Positions 8,594-17,064 of a stretch of 64,000 nt of DNA are shown here, one piece after another. Every line of letters starts with the position of its first letter. Within the stretch, counting starts at the first letter, position 1. Origin of the DNA: Rhodoferax sp. (GTDB lineage Bacteria > Pseudomonadota > Gammaproteobacteria > Burkholderiales > Burkholderiaceae_C). The position numbers were made by a program, and so were the translations under genes. The stretch lies in the NCBI RefSeq assembly GCF_030653815.1, contig NZ_JAURYQ010000031.1, positions 79,221 to 143,220 of the forward strand. The letters are read 5' to 3'. The notes beneath the pieces were generated by a model that saw nothing but the letters and a program-made list of their open reading frames with translations, had not been told where the DNA came from and searched no databases.

Positions 8594-9094
8594 GTACCCA
8601 GTCCCCATCCCCAGGCCCGGTTTTACCGGGCTTTTTTTTGGTCATTTTTTTTTAACCCGTCAAGAATTACGCGAATTTTTAAACTGTATAAAGTTGTGGA
8701 TAAATGAACTTGAAAACAAAAGTTATCCACATTTTTTTAAAAAATCTCAAGTTATCCAAATTAAGGATGCAGATCAAAAGCATGGTACCCAACAACAGAA
8801 GAGCATGCCTAAGTTTATGATTTTTATAATGTTAATTGACTTATCCACGGAAATTGGAAGACTCTATCTACTACGACTACTTTAAAATATAAATTAGTTG
8901 AAGACAATAAAGGCAATTTTTTAACCATTTTTTGCAACATTTAAAAAATCAAAAAAATCCTGTGCATAGAAACAATAAAAGCTGGCTCACGACCTTTTTT
9001 GCAGCTGAATCAAGTAAGATTTGCCTGTCCGCAAACAGCAACTTGGCACTTGCCATTTGTCCAGCTACTTTTCATCCATTTTTTTTCAGGCTTC
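8594..9094. other. AT-rich gene-free region with DnaA boxes: candidate replication origin or DnaA-binding locus
   Basis: No convincing gene lies here. After the ccm terminator the DNA becomes strongly AT-rich. Two perfect DnaA boxes are present: TGTGGATAA at 8695-8703 (minus orientation) and TTATCCACA at 8723-8731. Two one-mismatch boxes follow, TTATCCAAA at 8752-8760 and TTATCCACG at 8841-8849. The first three are spaced 28 and 29 bases apart. Past the last box, after a short spacer, comes CTATCTACTACGACTACTTT (8864-8883), whose complement carries GAT-type triplets like the DnaA-trios of bacterial origins, and then a long A/T tract to about 8990. The usual neighbours dnaA and dnaN are not in the window, so whether this is oriC is unproven. 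Confidence 0.5.
8615..8639 (+). terminator. rho-independent terminator of the ccm operon
   Basis: A six-base-pair GC stem (GCCCGG/CCGGGC) with a five-base loop is followed directly by eight T residues, 22 bases after the ccmI stop. Confidence 0.85.
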
Positions 9095-9856
9095 GTGGCA
9101 AACACCTTTGAAATCAAAAGCACGCAGTTGCCCTTGGTCGCGTTGCTGCTAAAAACACCTGAGCTTGCTCGTCTCATGGAAGATCTCGACGAGCAGTTCG
9201 GTCCGGACAGTCAAAGTCCTGATTTCTTTGATAACGATGCTTTGGTTCTTGATTTTTCCAATTTGGAATCACTCAGTCGGACTGAAGCTCTGCCGCAGTT
9301 TCTGACTAAATTACGACAATGTCGTTTGAAGCCCATTGCGTTTAGAAATGCCGGCAAGACCATTGCCGATGAAGCACTGGCCTGTGGGTTGATTGAAGCG
9401 CCAGCAGACATGCCGCGCGGCAAGCCTGTCACGCAAAAGAAGCAAGTTGAAAAGCCAGTGGTCGAGTCGGTCAGGGAAGTTGTTCGTGAAGTGATACGCG
9501 AAGTCCCTGCCCAATCGACGCTGGTGATCGACAAGCCCTTGCGCTCAGGCCAAAAAGTTTATGCCCGAGGTGCTGATCTTGTGGTTCTGGCCATGGTGAA
9601 CATGGGTGCCGAGGTGGTGGCTGACGGCAATATTCATGTTTATGCCCCCTTGCGTGGCAAAGCCATGGCAGGAGCCAGCGGCAACACCCAGGCGCGTATT
9701 TTTTCACTGTGTCTTGAACCCGAATTGATCTCTATTGCCGGCGTTTACCGTACCAGCGAAAATCCGCTTTCCAAGGACATTCAAGGCAAGCCGGCACAAG
9801 TCCGCTTGAGTAGCGACGGGCAAGACAAGCTGCTCTTCGAAGCGCTGAATTCCTAA
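9095..9856 (+). CDS. minC: septum site-determining protein MinC
   Basis: MinC blocks FtsZ ring assembly away from mid-cell when recruited by MinD. The protein is 253 residues from a GTG at 9095 (MANTFEIKS), preferred because a TTCAGG ribosome site precedes it and homologues begin with this FEIK strand. The N-terminal FtsZ-inhibiting domain is followed by a charged linker ([13 protein letters not shown]) and the C-terminal beta-helical domain with [17 protein letters not shown] and [16 protein letters not shown]. It is first in minCDE. Confidence 0.93.
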   Translation: MANTFEIKSTQLPLVALLLKTPELARLMEDLDEQFGPDSQSPDFFDNDALVLDFSNLESLSRTEALPQFLTKLRQCRLKPIAFRNAGKTIADEALACGLIEAPADMPRGKPVTQKKQVEKPVVESVREVVREVIREVPAQSTLVIDKPLRSGQKVYARGADLVVLAMVNMGAEVVADGNIHVYAPLRGKAMAGASGNTQARIFSLCLEPELISIAGVYRTSENPLSKDIQGKPAQVRLSSDGQDKLLFEALNS

Positions 9857-9879
9857 TTTTTTTGAAAGACCTTTTACCA

Positions 9880-10695
9880 ATGGCAAAAATTATTGTGGTG
9901 ACTTCTGGCAAGGGGGGGGTGGGTAAAACCACGACCAGCGCCAGTTTTTCTACCGGTCTCGCCATGCGTGGTCACAAAACGGCCGTCATTGACTTTGACG
10001 TGGGTCTGCGTAACCTTGACCTGATCATGGGTTGTGAGCGCCGCGTGGTCTACGATCTGATCAATGTGATTCATGGCGAAGCCAACTTGAACCAGGCCCT
10101 GATCAAGGACAAGCAGTGCGACAAACTTTATGTGTTGGCGGCTTCGCAAACGCGTGACAAGGACGCTCTGACGCAGGACGGTGTCGAAAAAGTGCTGTCC
10201 GATCTGGCTGCCATGGATTTCGAGTTCATCGTGTGTGACTCTCCCGCCGGTATTGAAACTGGCGCCTTGATGGCCATGCACTTTGCCGATGAAGCGCTGG
10301 TGGTGACCAACCCCGAGGTGTCTTCGGTACGCGACTCAGACCGTATTCTGGGCATGTTGTCCAGCAAGACCCGCCGTGCCATGCAGGGGCTCGATCCGAT
10401 CAAGGAGCATTTGTTAATCACGCGCTACAACCCGGCACGGGTCAACCAGGGGCAAATGCTGTCCTTGCAAGACATTCAGGACATTTTGCGCATCAAGTTG
10501 ATCGGTGTGATTCCCGAGAGCGAATCGGTGCTGCAGGCCTCCAACCAGGGGGTACCGGCCGTGCACATGGAAGGCAGTGATGTCTCTGAAGCCTACAAGG
10601 ACGTGATTGACCGTTTCCTGGGTGAAGAAAAGCCCATGCGCTTCACCGAGCCGCCCAAGCAAGGTTTGCTCAAGCGCTTGTTTGGAGGGAAGTGA
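9880..10695 (+). CDS. minD: septum site-determining ATPase MinD
   Basis: MinD is a membrane-binding ATPase that carries MinC and oscillates with MinE. The 271-residue protein has a deviant Walker A motif [10 protein letters not shown] (9-18), a FDVGLRNLD switch region and a C-terminal amphipathic membrane-targeting helix ([12 protein letters not shown]). The ATG at 9880 is the family start; it lies 23 bases after minC. Confidence 0.97.
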   Translation: MAKIIVVTSGKGGVGKTTTSASFSTGLAMRGHKTAVIDFDVGLRNLDLIMGCERRVVYDLINVIHGEANLNQALIKDKQCDKLYVLAASQTRDKDALTQDGVEKVLSDLAAMDFEFIVCDSPAGIETGALMAMHFADEALVVTNPEVSSVRDSDRILGMLSSKTRRAMQGLDPIKEHLLITRYNPARVNQGQMLSLQDIQDILRIKLIGVIPESESVLQASNQGVPAVHMEGSDVSEAYKDVIDRFLGEEKPMRFTEPPKQGLLKRLFGGK

Positions 10696-10699
10696 GGCC

Positions 10700-10960
10700 A
10701 TGTCGTTTTTCTCATTTTTTCTGGGCGAGAAAAAGAAAACCGCCAGCCTTGCCAAAGAGCGTCTGCAGATCATTCTGGCGCATGAGCGCAATGGCCGCAG
10801 CCCGGCCACGCCAGACTATCTGCCGGACCTGCAACGCGAATTGATTGCCGTCATCAGCAAGTACATCAAGATCAATCCCGACGACATCAAAGTCAATCTG
10901 GAACGCCAGGACAATCTTGAGGTGCTGGAAGTCAAGATCGAGCTGCCAGACGCCCGTTGA
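10700..10960 (+). CDS. minE: cell division topological specificity factor MinE
   Basis: MinE stimulates MinD ATP hydrolysis and restricts the MinCD inhibitor to the poles. The 86-residue protein starts with the membrane-binding MSFFSFFLG, continues with the anti-MinCD helix ([16 protein letters not shown]) and ends in the dimerisation domain. The ATG at 10700 follows an AGTGAGG ribosome site, four bases after minD. Confidence 0.95.
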   Translation: MSFFSFFLGEKKKTASLAKERLQIILAHERNGRSPATPDYLPDLQRELIAVISKYIKINPDDIKVNLERQDNLEVLEVKIELPDAR

Positions 10961-10976
10961 ACGGCATCACACAACC

Positions 10977-10994
10977 CCCGGATTGGCATCCGGG
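10977..10994 (+). terminator. terminator hairpin after minE
   Basis: A seven-base-pair inverted repeat (CCCGGAT/ATCCGGG) with a four-base loop lies 16 bases after the minE stop; a short T run follows at 11002-11006. It also faces the end of the convergent copper ATPase gene. Confidence 0.6.
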
Positions 10995-11037
10995 CTACAG
11001 ATTTTTAGGAGTGGCGCCCTCGCCGCGATTGACTTGA

Positions 11038-13263
11038 TCAGTCAGATGCCTTGGGTTGCCAGCGCTTGAGCAGCAGTGCGTTGCTCATCACGCTCACCGA
11101 ACTCAGCGCCATGGCGGCACCGGCCATCACCGGGTTCAAAAAGCCGAATGCGGCCAGCGGAATACCTGCCACGTTGTAAACAAAGGCCCAAAACAGGTTT
11201 TGCCGTATCTTGGCGACAGTGCGGTCCGAAATATCCAGCGCAGCAGCCACCAGCGCCAGGTCACCGCGCATCAGCGTGATGCCGGCTGCGTGCATGGCGA
11301 CATCGGTGCCACCGCCCACATTGGCCATGGCCATGCCGACGTCAGCAGCGGCCAGCGCAGGGGCATCGTTGACCCCATCGCCCACCATCACCACGGTCAG
11401 GCCCTGTTGCTTGAGGCGGGTGATATGTTCGGCCTTGTCGCCCGGCAGCACGTCGCTGATGACCTCATCGGGCTGTAAACCGACGCGTTGAGCCATGGCC
11501 TGTGCCGCGCCTGAGTTGTCCCCCGACAGCATCATGACCCGGATACCGCGTGCCCGTAACGTGGCAATGGCGGCGCTGGCCTCGGCCTTGGGTTCATCGC
11601 CAAAAGCCAGCAGCGCCAGCGCCCGCAAGCTTGCCGGGGTCTGTTGCGCCATCGCCGCCAGCGTGGCTCCCCGGGTTGCCAAGATTTTTCGGCGTTCATC
11701 CAGTTCACCAAAATGCACGCCCAGCTCATCCATCCAGCGCACGCTGCCAATGACGTAATCGCCGCCATTGACCTGGCCACGCAGGCCCTTGCCCGGTGTG
11801 CTTTGCAATTGAGTCACCGCAGGCAAGGCCAGTTGTTTATCCTGGGCCGCTGTGACCACGGCTCGGGCCAGCGGGTGACCGCTGCCGCTTTGCAACGCAG
11901 CGGCCAGGGTCAACAGTGCATCCTGATCGGCATTGTCCGGCACCACAAAATCAGTCAGGCGCGCCTGTCCCAGCGTCAGCGTACCGGTCTTGTCGAACAC
12001 CACCACTTCGGCCTTGTGGGCCAGCTCCAGCGCCTGCGCGTCCTTGATCAAAATACCGTGTTTGGCGGCCACGCCGGTGCCCGCCATGATGGCCGCGGGC
12101 GTGGCCAACCCCAGGGCGCAGGGGCAGGCAATCACCAGCACGGTGACGGCATTGATGACAGCCACTTCGAATGCTGCGCCACTGAGCCACCAGCCCAGCA
12201 GCGTGAGCAGCGCCAGCACCAGCACCACAGGCACAAACACGGCGCTCACCTTGTCGACCAGGCGCTGAATGGGCGCTTTGGCCGCCTGCGCATCTTCCAC
12301 CAGCCGGATGATGCCCGCCAGCACGGTGTCGACACCGGTGGCGCTTACCTGCACGATGACCCGGCCATCGCCATTGAGCGTGCCACCTGTCACCTTGTCG
12401 TTGAGCGTTTTGGTTACCGGCAGCGGTTCGCCTGTGAGCATCGATTCATCAACCTGGGTTTGGCCCTCCCTGACCCGGCCGTCCACGGCAAAGCGCTCAC
12501 CCGGGCGCACCACCAGTTCGTCGCCGACCAGTACTTCGTCAATCGGCACATCGACCTCGCCGTCCAGCCCCAGTAAATGCGCTGTCTCGGGCCGCAAGGC
12601 GTGTAACGCGCGAATGGCCGAGGTGGTCTGGCGCTTGGCGCGGGCCTCGAGCCACTTGCCCAACAGCACCAATGTGATCACCACGGCCGAGGCTTCAAAA
12701 TAGAGGTGCGGCATGGTGCCGGGGTCAGCGCTTAGCCACAGCCAGACCGACAGCGCCCAGCCGGCACTGGTGCCCATGGCCACCAGCAGATCCATGTTGC
12801 CGCTCAGCGCCTTGAGTGAATGCCAGCCCGCCTTGTAAAAACGTGCGCCCAGAATGAACTGCACCGGCGTCGCCAGCACGAACTGCAGCCAGGCCGGCAA
12901 CATCCAGTGCTGGCCAAACAAATCACCCAGCATCGGCAACATCAGCGGCAAAGACAACGCCAGGCCGAGTGCTACAGGACCAAAGCCGGCCCAACTTGAT
13001 TCAGCAGGTGCGTCGATGGCGGCATTGGCAGCTACCGGCTCGTAGCCGGCATCGCGCACGGCACGGCGCAGCCGTGCCTCGATCTGGTCCGACGGCAGCA
13101 CCATCACACGGGCCGATTCGGTGGCCAGATTGACGCTGACTTCTTGCACCCCAGGCACTTTTTTCAGGGCACGCTCGGCCCGGCCCACGCACGATGCGCA
13201 AGTCATGCCGTGGATGCCAAGGTCGATACGCAGGGTGTCCGTTGGAGTTTGGGATGTGTTCAT
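11038..13263 (-). CDS. copA: copper-translocating P1B-type ATPase CopA
   Basis: This ATPase exports Cu(I) from the cytoplasm. From the ATG at 13263 it has 741 residues: an N-terminal metal-binding domain with MTCASC (Cys22, Cys25), membrane helices, the TGE actuator motif ([10 protein letters not shown]), the intramembrane CPC motif in [13 protein letters not shown], the phosphorylation site DKTGTLT and the hinge [15 protein letters not shown] at 13290 would add nine residues. It is divergent from the copper chaperone gene with 76 bases between starts, so the two probably share a promoter region. No CueR-type regulator gene is beside it. Confidence 0.92.
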   Translation of the reverse strand: MNTSQTPTDTLRIDLGIHGMTCASCVGRAERALKKVPGVQEVSVNLATESARVMVLPSDQIEARLRRAVRDAGYEPVAANAAIDAPAESSWAGFGPVALGLALSLPLMLPMLGDLFGQHWMLPAWLQFVLATPVQFILGARFYKAGWHSLKALSGNMDLLVAMGTSAGWALSVWLWLSADPGTMPHLYFEASAVVITLVLLGKWLEARAKRQTTSAIRALHALRPETAHLLGLDGEVDVPIDEVLVGDELVVRPGERFAVDGRVREGQTQVDESMLTGEPLPVTKTLNDKVTGGTLNGDGRVIVQVSATGVDTVLAGIIRLVEDAQAAKAPIQRLVDKVSAVFVPVVLVLALLTLLGWWLSGAAFEVAVINAVTVLVIACPCALGLATPAAIMAGTGVAAKHGILIKDAQALELAHKAEVVVFDKTGTLTLGQARLTDFVVPDNADQDALLTLAAALQSGSGHPLARAVVTAAQDKQLALPAVTQLQSTPGKGLRGQVNGGDYVIGSVRWMDELGVHFGELDERRKILATRGATLAAMAQQTPASLRALALLAFGDEPKAEASAAIATLRARGIRVMMLSGDNSGAAQAMAQRVGLQPDEVISDVLPGDKAEHITRLKQQGLTVVMVGDGVNDAPALAAADVGMAMANVGGGTDVAMHAAGITLMRGDLALVAAALDISDRTVAKIRQNLFWAFVYNVAGIPLAAFGFLNPVMAGAAMALSSVSVMSNALLLKRWQPKASD

Positions 13264-13339
13264 TAAGCTTAAGCCTGAGTTTGCTGACAAGGTTCACAAT
13301 ACGCGCTTTGGTTGTCTCCGTATTTTCAAGGGATTTGAA

Positions 13340-13537
13340 ATGAAGCAAATTTTTACCGTCACGGGCATGACCTGTGAGCATTGTGAAAAGGCGGTTGTTC
13401 GTGCGGTGCGACAGCTCGACCGCGCCGCAGAGGTGAAAGCCGACCGCACCCAGAACAGGGTTGAAGTGGATTCCGAGCAGCCACGTGAGGCCCTGGCCCA
13501 GGCCATCGCTGAAGAAGGTTACAGCGTGGCAGCGTGA
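13340..13537 (+). CDS. copZ: copper chaperone, HMA domain (CopZ-like)
   Basis: A 65-residue stand-alone heavy-metal-associated domain that binds Cu(I) through MTCEHC (Cys12, Cys15) and passes it to partners such as the divergent CopA ATPase. The ATG at 13340 follows an AAGGGA ribosome site. The Crp/Fnr regulator starts 12 bases downstream, so the two may be cotranscribed. Confidence 0.88.
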   Translation: MKQIFTVTGMTCEHCEKAVVRAVRQLDRAAEVKADRTQNRVEVDSEQPREALAQAIAEEGYSVAA

Positions 13538-13549
13538 GGCCCGCCATAT

Positions 13550-14218
13550 ATGAACGCTTTGGCTTCGATGGCGCTGCTGATTGACTTATACCCGTCACTG
13601 GCCCAGGTTCAGCCCGCGCCAGCGGCACCGGAATCAGGGCTGCAGCCCTTTGAGGTGCCTGCCAACACCGTGTTGTTCAGCGAAAACGCGCCGTGCCAGG
13701 GCTTTCCGCTGGTGTTGCAAGGGGAAATCAAGGTCTCGCGCCATTCGGGTGATGGGCGCTCGCTGGAACTTTACCGTGTGGTCCCGGGCGAGTTGTGCCT
13801 GGTCTCAAGCGCCTGCCTGTTTCGCGCCCAGCCGCTCACTGCCTTTGGCATCACCACCAAAGCCAGCACGCTGTTGCTGGTCAAACCGGATGTTTTCACG
13901 CGCTGGCTTGAACAGCCCGCATTTCGCGACGAGGTGCTGGGCCTGTTTGCCGAACGCATGGCGGACCTGACCAGCCTGATTGACGCGGTGGCGTTTCAAC
14001 GGCTGGACCGTCGCCTGGCCGCGGCGTTGCTGGGGCGCGGTCAACAGCTTAACCTGACCCACCAGACCCTGGCTGACGAACTCGGCACGGTGCGCGAAAT
14101 GGTGACCCGCTTGCTGCGCCGCTTTGAGCGCGAGGGCTGGGTCAGCCTGGGCCGCGAGCAAATTCAAATCGTCAATGGCGCCGCCTTGCGGACCCTCGTG
14201 AGCACCCAACCGACGTGA
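13550..14218 (+). CDS. Crp/Fnr family transcriptional regulator
   Basis: A 222-residue regulator with an N-terminal cyclic-nucleotide-type beta-barrel (FEVPANTVLFSENAPCQGFPLVLQGEIKV) and a C-terminal winged helix (LTHQTLADELGTVREMVTRLLRRFEREGWV). It lacks the N-terminal cysteine cluster that binds iron-sulfur in FNR. Two cysteines in GELCLVSSAC could instead sense redox state or reactive sulfur. A CRP-like palindrome sits 14 bases past its stop, in front of a DUF2892 gene, so that gene is a likely target; the downstream octaheme cluster could be another. Confidence 0.85.
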   Translation: MNALASMALLIDLYPSLAQVQPAPAAPESGLQPFEVPANTVLFSENAPCQGFPLVLQGEIKVSRHSGDGRSLELYRVVPGELCLVSSACLFRAQPLTAFGITTKASTLLLVKPDVFTRWLEQPAFRDEVLGLFAERMADLTSLIDAVAFQRLDRRLAAALLGRGQQLNLTHQTLADELGTVREMVTRLLRRFEREGWVSLGREQIQIVNGAALRTLVSTQPT

Positions 14219-14231
14219 ACACGCTCAGCTG

Positions 14232-14247
14232 GGTGACTTGAGTCACA
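14232..14247. promoter_or_regulatory. CRP-type operator between the Crp/Fnr regulator and the DUF2892 gene
   Basis: GGTGACTTGAGTCACA matches the CRP consensus TGTGA-N6-TCACA at all but the first base and contains the perfect core GTGA-N6-TCAC. It lies about 66 bases before the DUF2892 start codon. The regulator encoded just upstream is the obvious candidate to bind it. Confidence 0.55.
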
Positions 14248-14312
14248 GACCTGCTGGCCGATTGGCGTTGTAATCAGCCCTGTGTTTTTTCACCTGACCT
14301 CAAGGAGTTTTC

Positions 14313-14504
14313 ATGAAATCAAATGTTGGCGGTATTGACCGCATTTTGCGCATTGTTCTCGGCCTGGTGCTGATTGGTTTGACCCTGACCGGCACCATCG
14401 GTGTCTGGGGTTGGCTGGGTGTGGTGCCGCTGGCCACGGGAGCCATTGGCTGGTGCCCGCCCTATGCCATCTTTGGTTGGAACACCTGCTCGGTGAAAAA
14501 ATAG
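14313..14504 (+). CDS. DUF2892 small membrane protein (YgaP membrane-domain type)
   Basis: A 63-residue protein with two short membrane helices separated by a turn, starting MKSNVGGIDRILRIVLG and ending GWCPPYAIFGWNTC. The Cys-Pro-Pro and terminal Cys pattern is the DUF2892 hallmark; in other proteins this domain is fused to rhodaneses and linked to sulfur handling. An AAGGAG ribosome site precedes the ATG, and a strong terminator follows, so it is a single-gene unit behind the CRP-like site. Confidence 0.85.
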   Translation: MKSNVGGIDRILRIVLGLVLIGLTLTGTIGVWGWLGVVPLATGAIGWCPPYAIFGWNTCSVKK

Positions 14505-14527
14505 GCGAAAAAACAAATGAACGCTCA

Positions 14528-14553
14528 AAAAGCGGCTTTAAGCCGCTTTTTTT
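14528..14553 (+). terminator. rho-independent terminator after the DUF2892 gene
   Basis: An 11-base-pair perfect inverted repeat (AAAAGCGGCTT and its complement around a single T) ends in a run of seven T residues, 23 bases after the stop codon. The A-rich start suggests it can work in both directions. Confidence 0.85.
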
Positions 14554-14672
14554 CGTTCCAACCGACGATCAGACTCTGGAACGAAGGATCCAGCGGAAAC
14601 AAAACAACTGAATTTTGAAAAATCCATAAATGCTTTACTAAGCATGTAAATATATAAATTATTCTAAATGTG

Positions 14673-14686
14673 TTGATTTAAATCAG
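14673..14686. promoter_or_regulatory. FNR-type box before the octaheme cytochrome cluster
   Basis: TTGATTTAAATCAG differs from the palindrome at 583-596 only in its last base and fits TTGAT-N4-ATCAA with one mismatch. It is centred about 105 bases upstream of the cytochrome ATG, close to the spacing seen at the other FNR box, with AT-rich promoter-like DNA around it. Confidence 0.6.
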
Positions 14687-14784
14687 AGATTTAAGCAGGG
14701 GCGGTATTAGTATTAACCCTATGTTGTTGCTGTTGGTTTGCAACGGCTTCCAGCGAACAGCATTTGACTAGTACGGAGTTCTTG

Positions 14785-16386
14785 ATGCGTATACCGAATT
14801 TCTTAATCGGCGTTTTAACCGCCATTTTTTTGCTTCAATCAGCTTCGGCAGTCACTGAAACAACCCCGCTCAAGGTGCCTCAATCCACCGCGGATCACAG
14901 CAAGTTCAAAATTCTGGACCAGGATTTTGCTTCTGGCCCCGACGTGACAAAGGCTTGTTTGAGCTGCCACACCGAGGCTTCCAAGCAAATCCATCAGACC
15001 CAGCATTGGAAATGGGAATACGTCAACCCGGAAACCAAGCAGGTACTGGGTAAAAAACACGTCGTCAACAACTTTTGTACGTCGGTGAAATCAAACGAAG
15101 CGGCCTGCAACAGCTGCCACATTGGCTACGGCTGGAAAGACGACACGTTTGACTTTGCCTCGCAAGAAAACGTGGACTGCCTGGCCTGTCATGACCACAC
15201 TGGCAAGTATTCCAAACCGAGTGGTTTTGCCGGCAACCCGGTGGCCAAGGACACTGAGTTTCCCGCCGGTTCGGGCAAGATCGTCAGGGGCATCAATCTG
15301 AAAGAAATTGCCCAGAAAGTCGGTCCCACCACACGCAATACCTGCGGTGCATGCCATTTCAAGGGCGGCGGCGGTGACGGCGTCAAACACGGCGATCTGG
15401 ACAGCTCGCTCGAGGCACCGGACAAGGCGCTTGACGTGCACATGGATGTCGATGGGCTGAATTTTTCCTGCGCCACCTGCCACAAGACCGATGGCCACCA
15501 GGTGTCGGGCAGTCGCTATGCCCCCACGGCCAAGGACAAGGAAGCTGCACACCTGCGCGGCGCCGGCAACAAGACCAATCCCGCCACCTGCCAGGCTTGC
15601 CACGGCCAGGCACCGCACCAGGTGGCCAAGCTCAATGATCACACCGCCAAAATCGCATGCCAGACCTGCCACATTCCAGCCTTCGCGCGTGGCGGTGTTC
15701 CAACCAAGATGACCTGGGACTGGTCGACCGCCGGCAAGCTTGACAAGGATGGCAAATTCCAGACCCTGCGCGACGAAAACGACTATGACACCTACATGAC
15801 GATCAAGGGCGACTTCACCTGGGCCGAGAACGTCACACCTGAATACGTCTGGTTCAACGGCACGAACAAATACACCTTGATCGGCGACAAGATCGAGAAG
15901 GGCGACAAGCCGATTCAGATCAACGGCTTTGAGGGCAGCGCGACCGATGGCAAGTCCATGATCTGGCCGATCAAGGTGTTCCGCGGCAAGCAGCAATACG
16001 ATCCCATCAACAAGTCGCTGGTCATCACCCACCTGGCGGGCAATGACGACACGGCCTATTGGAAAAACCTGGATTGGGTGAAAGCGGTAGAGGCTGGTAT
16101 GGCCAAGGGCGGCGTCAAGTTCTCTGGTCAGGTGGACTTTATCGAGACCGAGAGCATGTGGGCGATCAATCACATGGTGGCGCCGAAAGAAAAAGCGCTG
16201 GGTTGTGTCGAGTGCCACGCCAACGCCGGTCGGCTAAACCAGATTGATGGTGTCTATATGCCGGGCCGCAGCCGCGACCACGCCCAGTGGCTCGAAATCG
16301 GGGGTTGGTTACTGGCCACCCTGACCCTGCTCGGGGTCCTCGGTCATGGCTTGATTCGCATCGTGGCGAACAAGCGCAATCGTTAA
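14785..16386 (+). CDS. octaheme c-type cytochrome, tetrathionate reductase (OTR) family
   Basis: A 533-residue exported multiheme reductase with a signal peptide (about 1-22) and exactly eight CXXCH motifs: CLSCH (58-62), CNSCH, CLACH, CGACH, CATCH, CQACH, CQTCH and, near the end, CVECH. This number and the long gap before the last heme fit the octaheme tetrathionate reductase family, whose members reduce tetrathionate and, in vitro, nitrite and hydroxylamine. A C-terminal hydrophobic helix (WLEIGGWLLATLTLLGVLGHG) would anchor it to the inner membrane. The ATG at 14785 follows a GGAG ribosome site. The cytochrome b gene starts 14 bases downstream. The real substrate is not known; a selenium, tellurium or sulfur oxyanion is possible given the porin and rhodanese downstream. 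Confidence 0.85.
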   Translation: MRIPNFLIGVLTAIFLLQSASAVTETTPLKVPQSTADHSKFKILDQDFASGPDVTKACLSCHTEASKQIHQTQHWKWEYVNPETKQVLGKKHVVNNFCTSVKSNEAACNSCHIGYGWKDDTFDFASQENVDCLACHDHTGKYSKPSGFAGNPVAKDTEFPAGSGKIVRGINLKEIAQKVGPTTRNTCGACHFKGGGGDGVKHGDLDSSLEAPDKALDVHMDVDGLNFSCATCHKTDGHQVSGSRYAPTAKDKEAAHLRGAGNKTNPATCQACHGQAPHQVAKLNDHTAKIACQTCHIPAFARGGVPTKMTWDWSTAGKLDKDGKFQTLRDENDYDTYMTIKGDFTWAENVTPEYVWFNGTNKYTLIGDKIEKGDKPIQINGFEGSATDGKSMIWPIKVFRGKQQYDPINKSLVITHLAGNDDTAYWKNLDWVKAVEAGMAKGGVKFSGQVDFIETESMWAINHMVAPKEKALGCVECHANAGRLNQIDGVYMPGRSRDHAQWLEIGGWLLATLTLLGVLGHGLIRIVANKRNR

Positions 16387-16400
16387 TCAGGAGACCCATC

Positions 16401-17021
16401 ATGGCACGCGTTTATCTCTTCAAACCCTTCGAGCGGTTCTGGCACTGGTGCCAGGCTGCACTGATCATTTTCATGCTGCTGACCGGTTTCGAAGTCCATG
16501 GAACCTATTCCCTCTTCGGCTTCGAAAAGGCGGTGGCTTACCACACCATTGCCGCCTGGACCTTGGTGGGGCTGTGGATCTTTGCCATCTTCTGGCATGT
16601 CACTTCCGGCGAGTGGCGCCATTACATCCCGACCACCCACAATATCTTTGTCATTGCGAAATATTACTCATCGGGCATCTTCAAGGACGAGCCGCATCCA
16701 TTCCGCCCCAGCCTGAGTAACAAACATAACCCGCTACAACGCCTGACCTATCTGGCCGTGCTGACGCTGCTCAGTCCGCTACTCTGGTTGACCGGCTGGC
16801 TCTATCTGTTTTACGCCGACTGGCAGGCTTGGGGATTGGGGAAACTGCAACTGCAATGGATTGCGACCAGCCATACGCTGGGTGCCTTCCTGATGTTGGC
16901 CTTCCTGATCTCGCACCTGTATCTGGCCACCACCGGCCACAAGATCACCTCGCAGGTGAAGGCCATGATTACCGGTTGGGAAGACCTCGGGGACGACGCT
17001 GCACCTGGAAAAAAACATTAA
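16401..17021 (+). CDS. membrane cytochrome b, thiosulfate reductase/cytochrome b561 type
   Basis: A 206-residue integral membrane diheme cytochrome b. It begins VYLFKPFERFWHWCQAALI, typical of quinol-oxidising b subunits of respiratory reductases, and has about four helices carrying histidines suited to heme b (FERFWHW, YHTIAAW, FWHVTSGEW, SHTLGAF, SHLYLATTGH). It follows the octaheme gene by 14 bases and most likely feeds it electrons from the quinone pool, including rhodoquinone or menaquinone-type low-potential carriers. Confidence 0.85.
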   Translation: MARVYLFKPFERFWHWCQAALIIFMLLTGFEVHGTYSLFGFEKAVAYHTIAAWTLVGLWIFAIFWHVTSGEWRHYIPTTHNIFVIAKYYSSGIFKDEPHPFRPSLSNKHNPLQRLTYLAVLTLLSPLLWLTGWLYLFYADWQAWGLGKLQLQWIATSHTLGAFLMLAFLISHLYLATTGHKITSQVKAMITGWEDLGDDAAPGKKH

Positions 17022-17064
17022 CGCGGCACATAAATTTTTATTGTTTAAACACTTGGAGTTATTC

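Noticed and set aside
8550..8885. Open frame running through the ccm terminator into the AT-rich region
   Set aside because: Starts inside ccmI in another frame and crosses a terminator and DnaA boxes; composition is not protein-like.
8961..8969. TGTGCATAG as a fifth DnaA box
   Set aside because: Two mismatches from the consensus; too weak to count with the other four.
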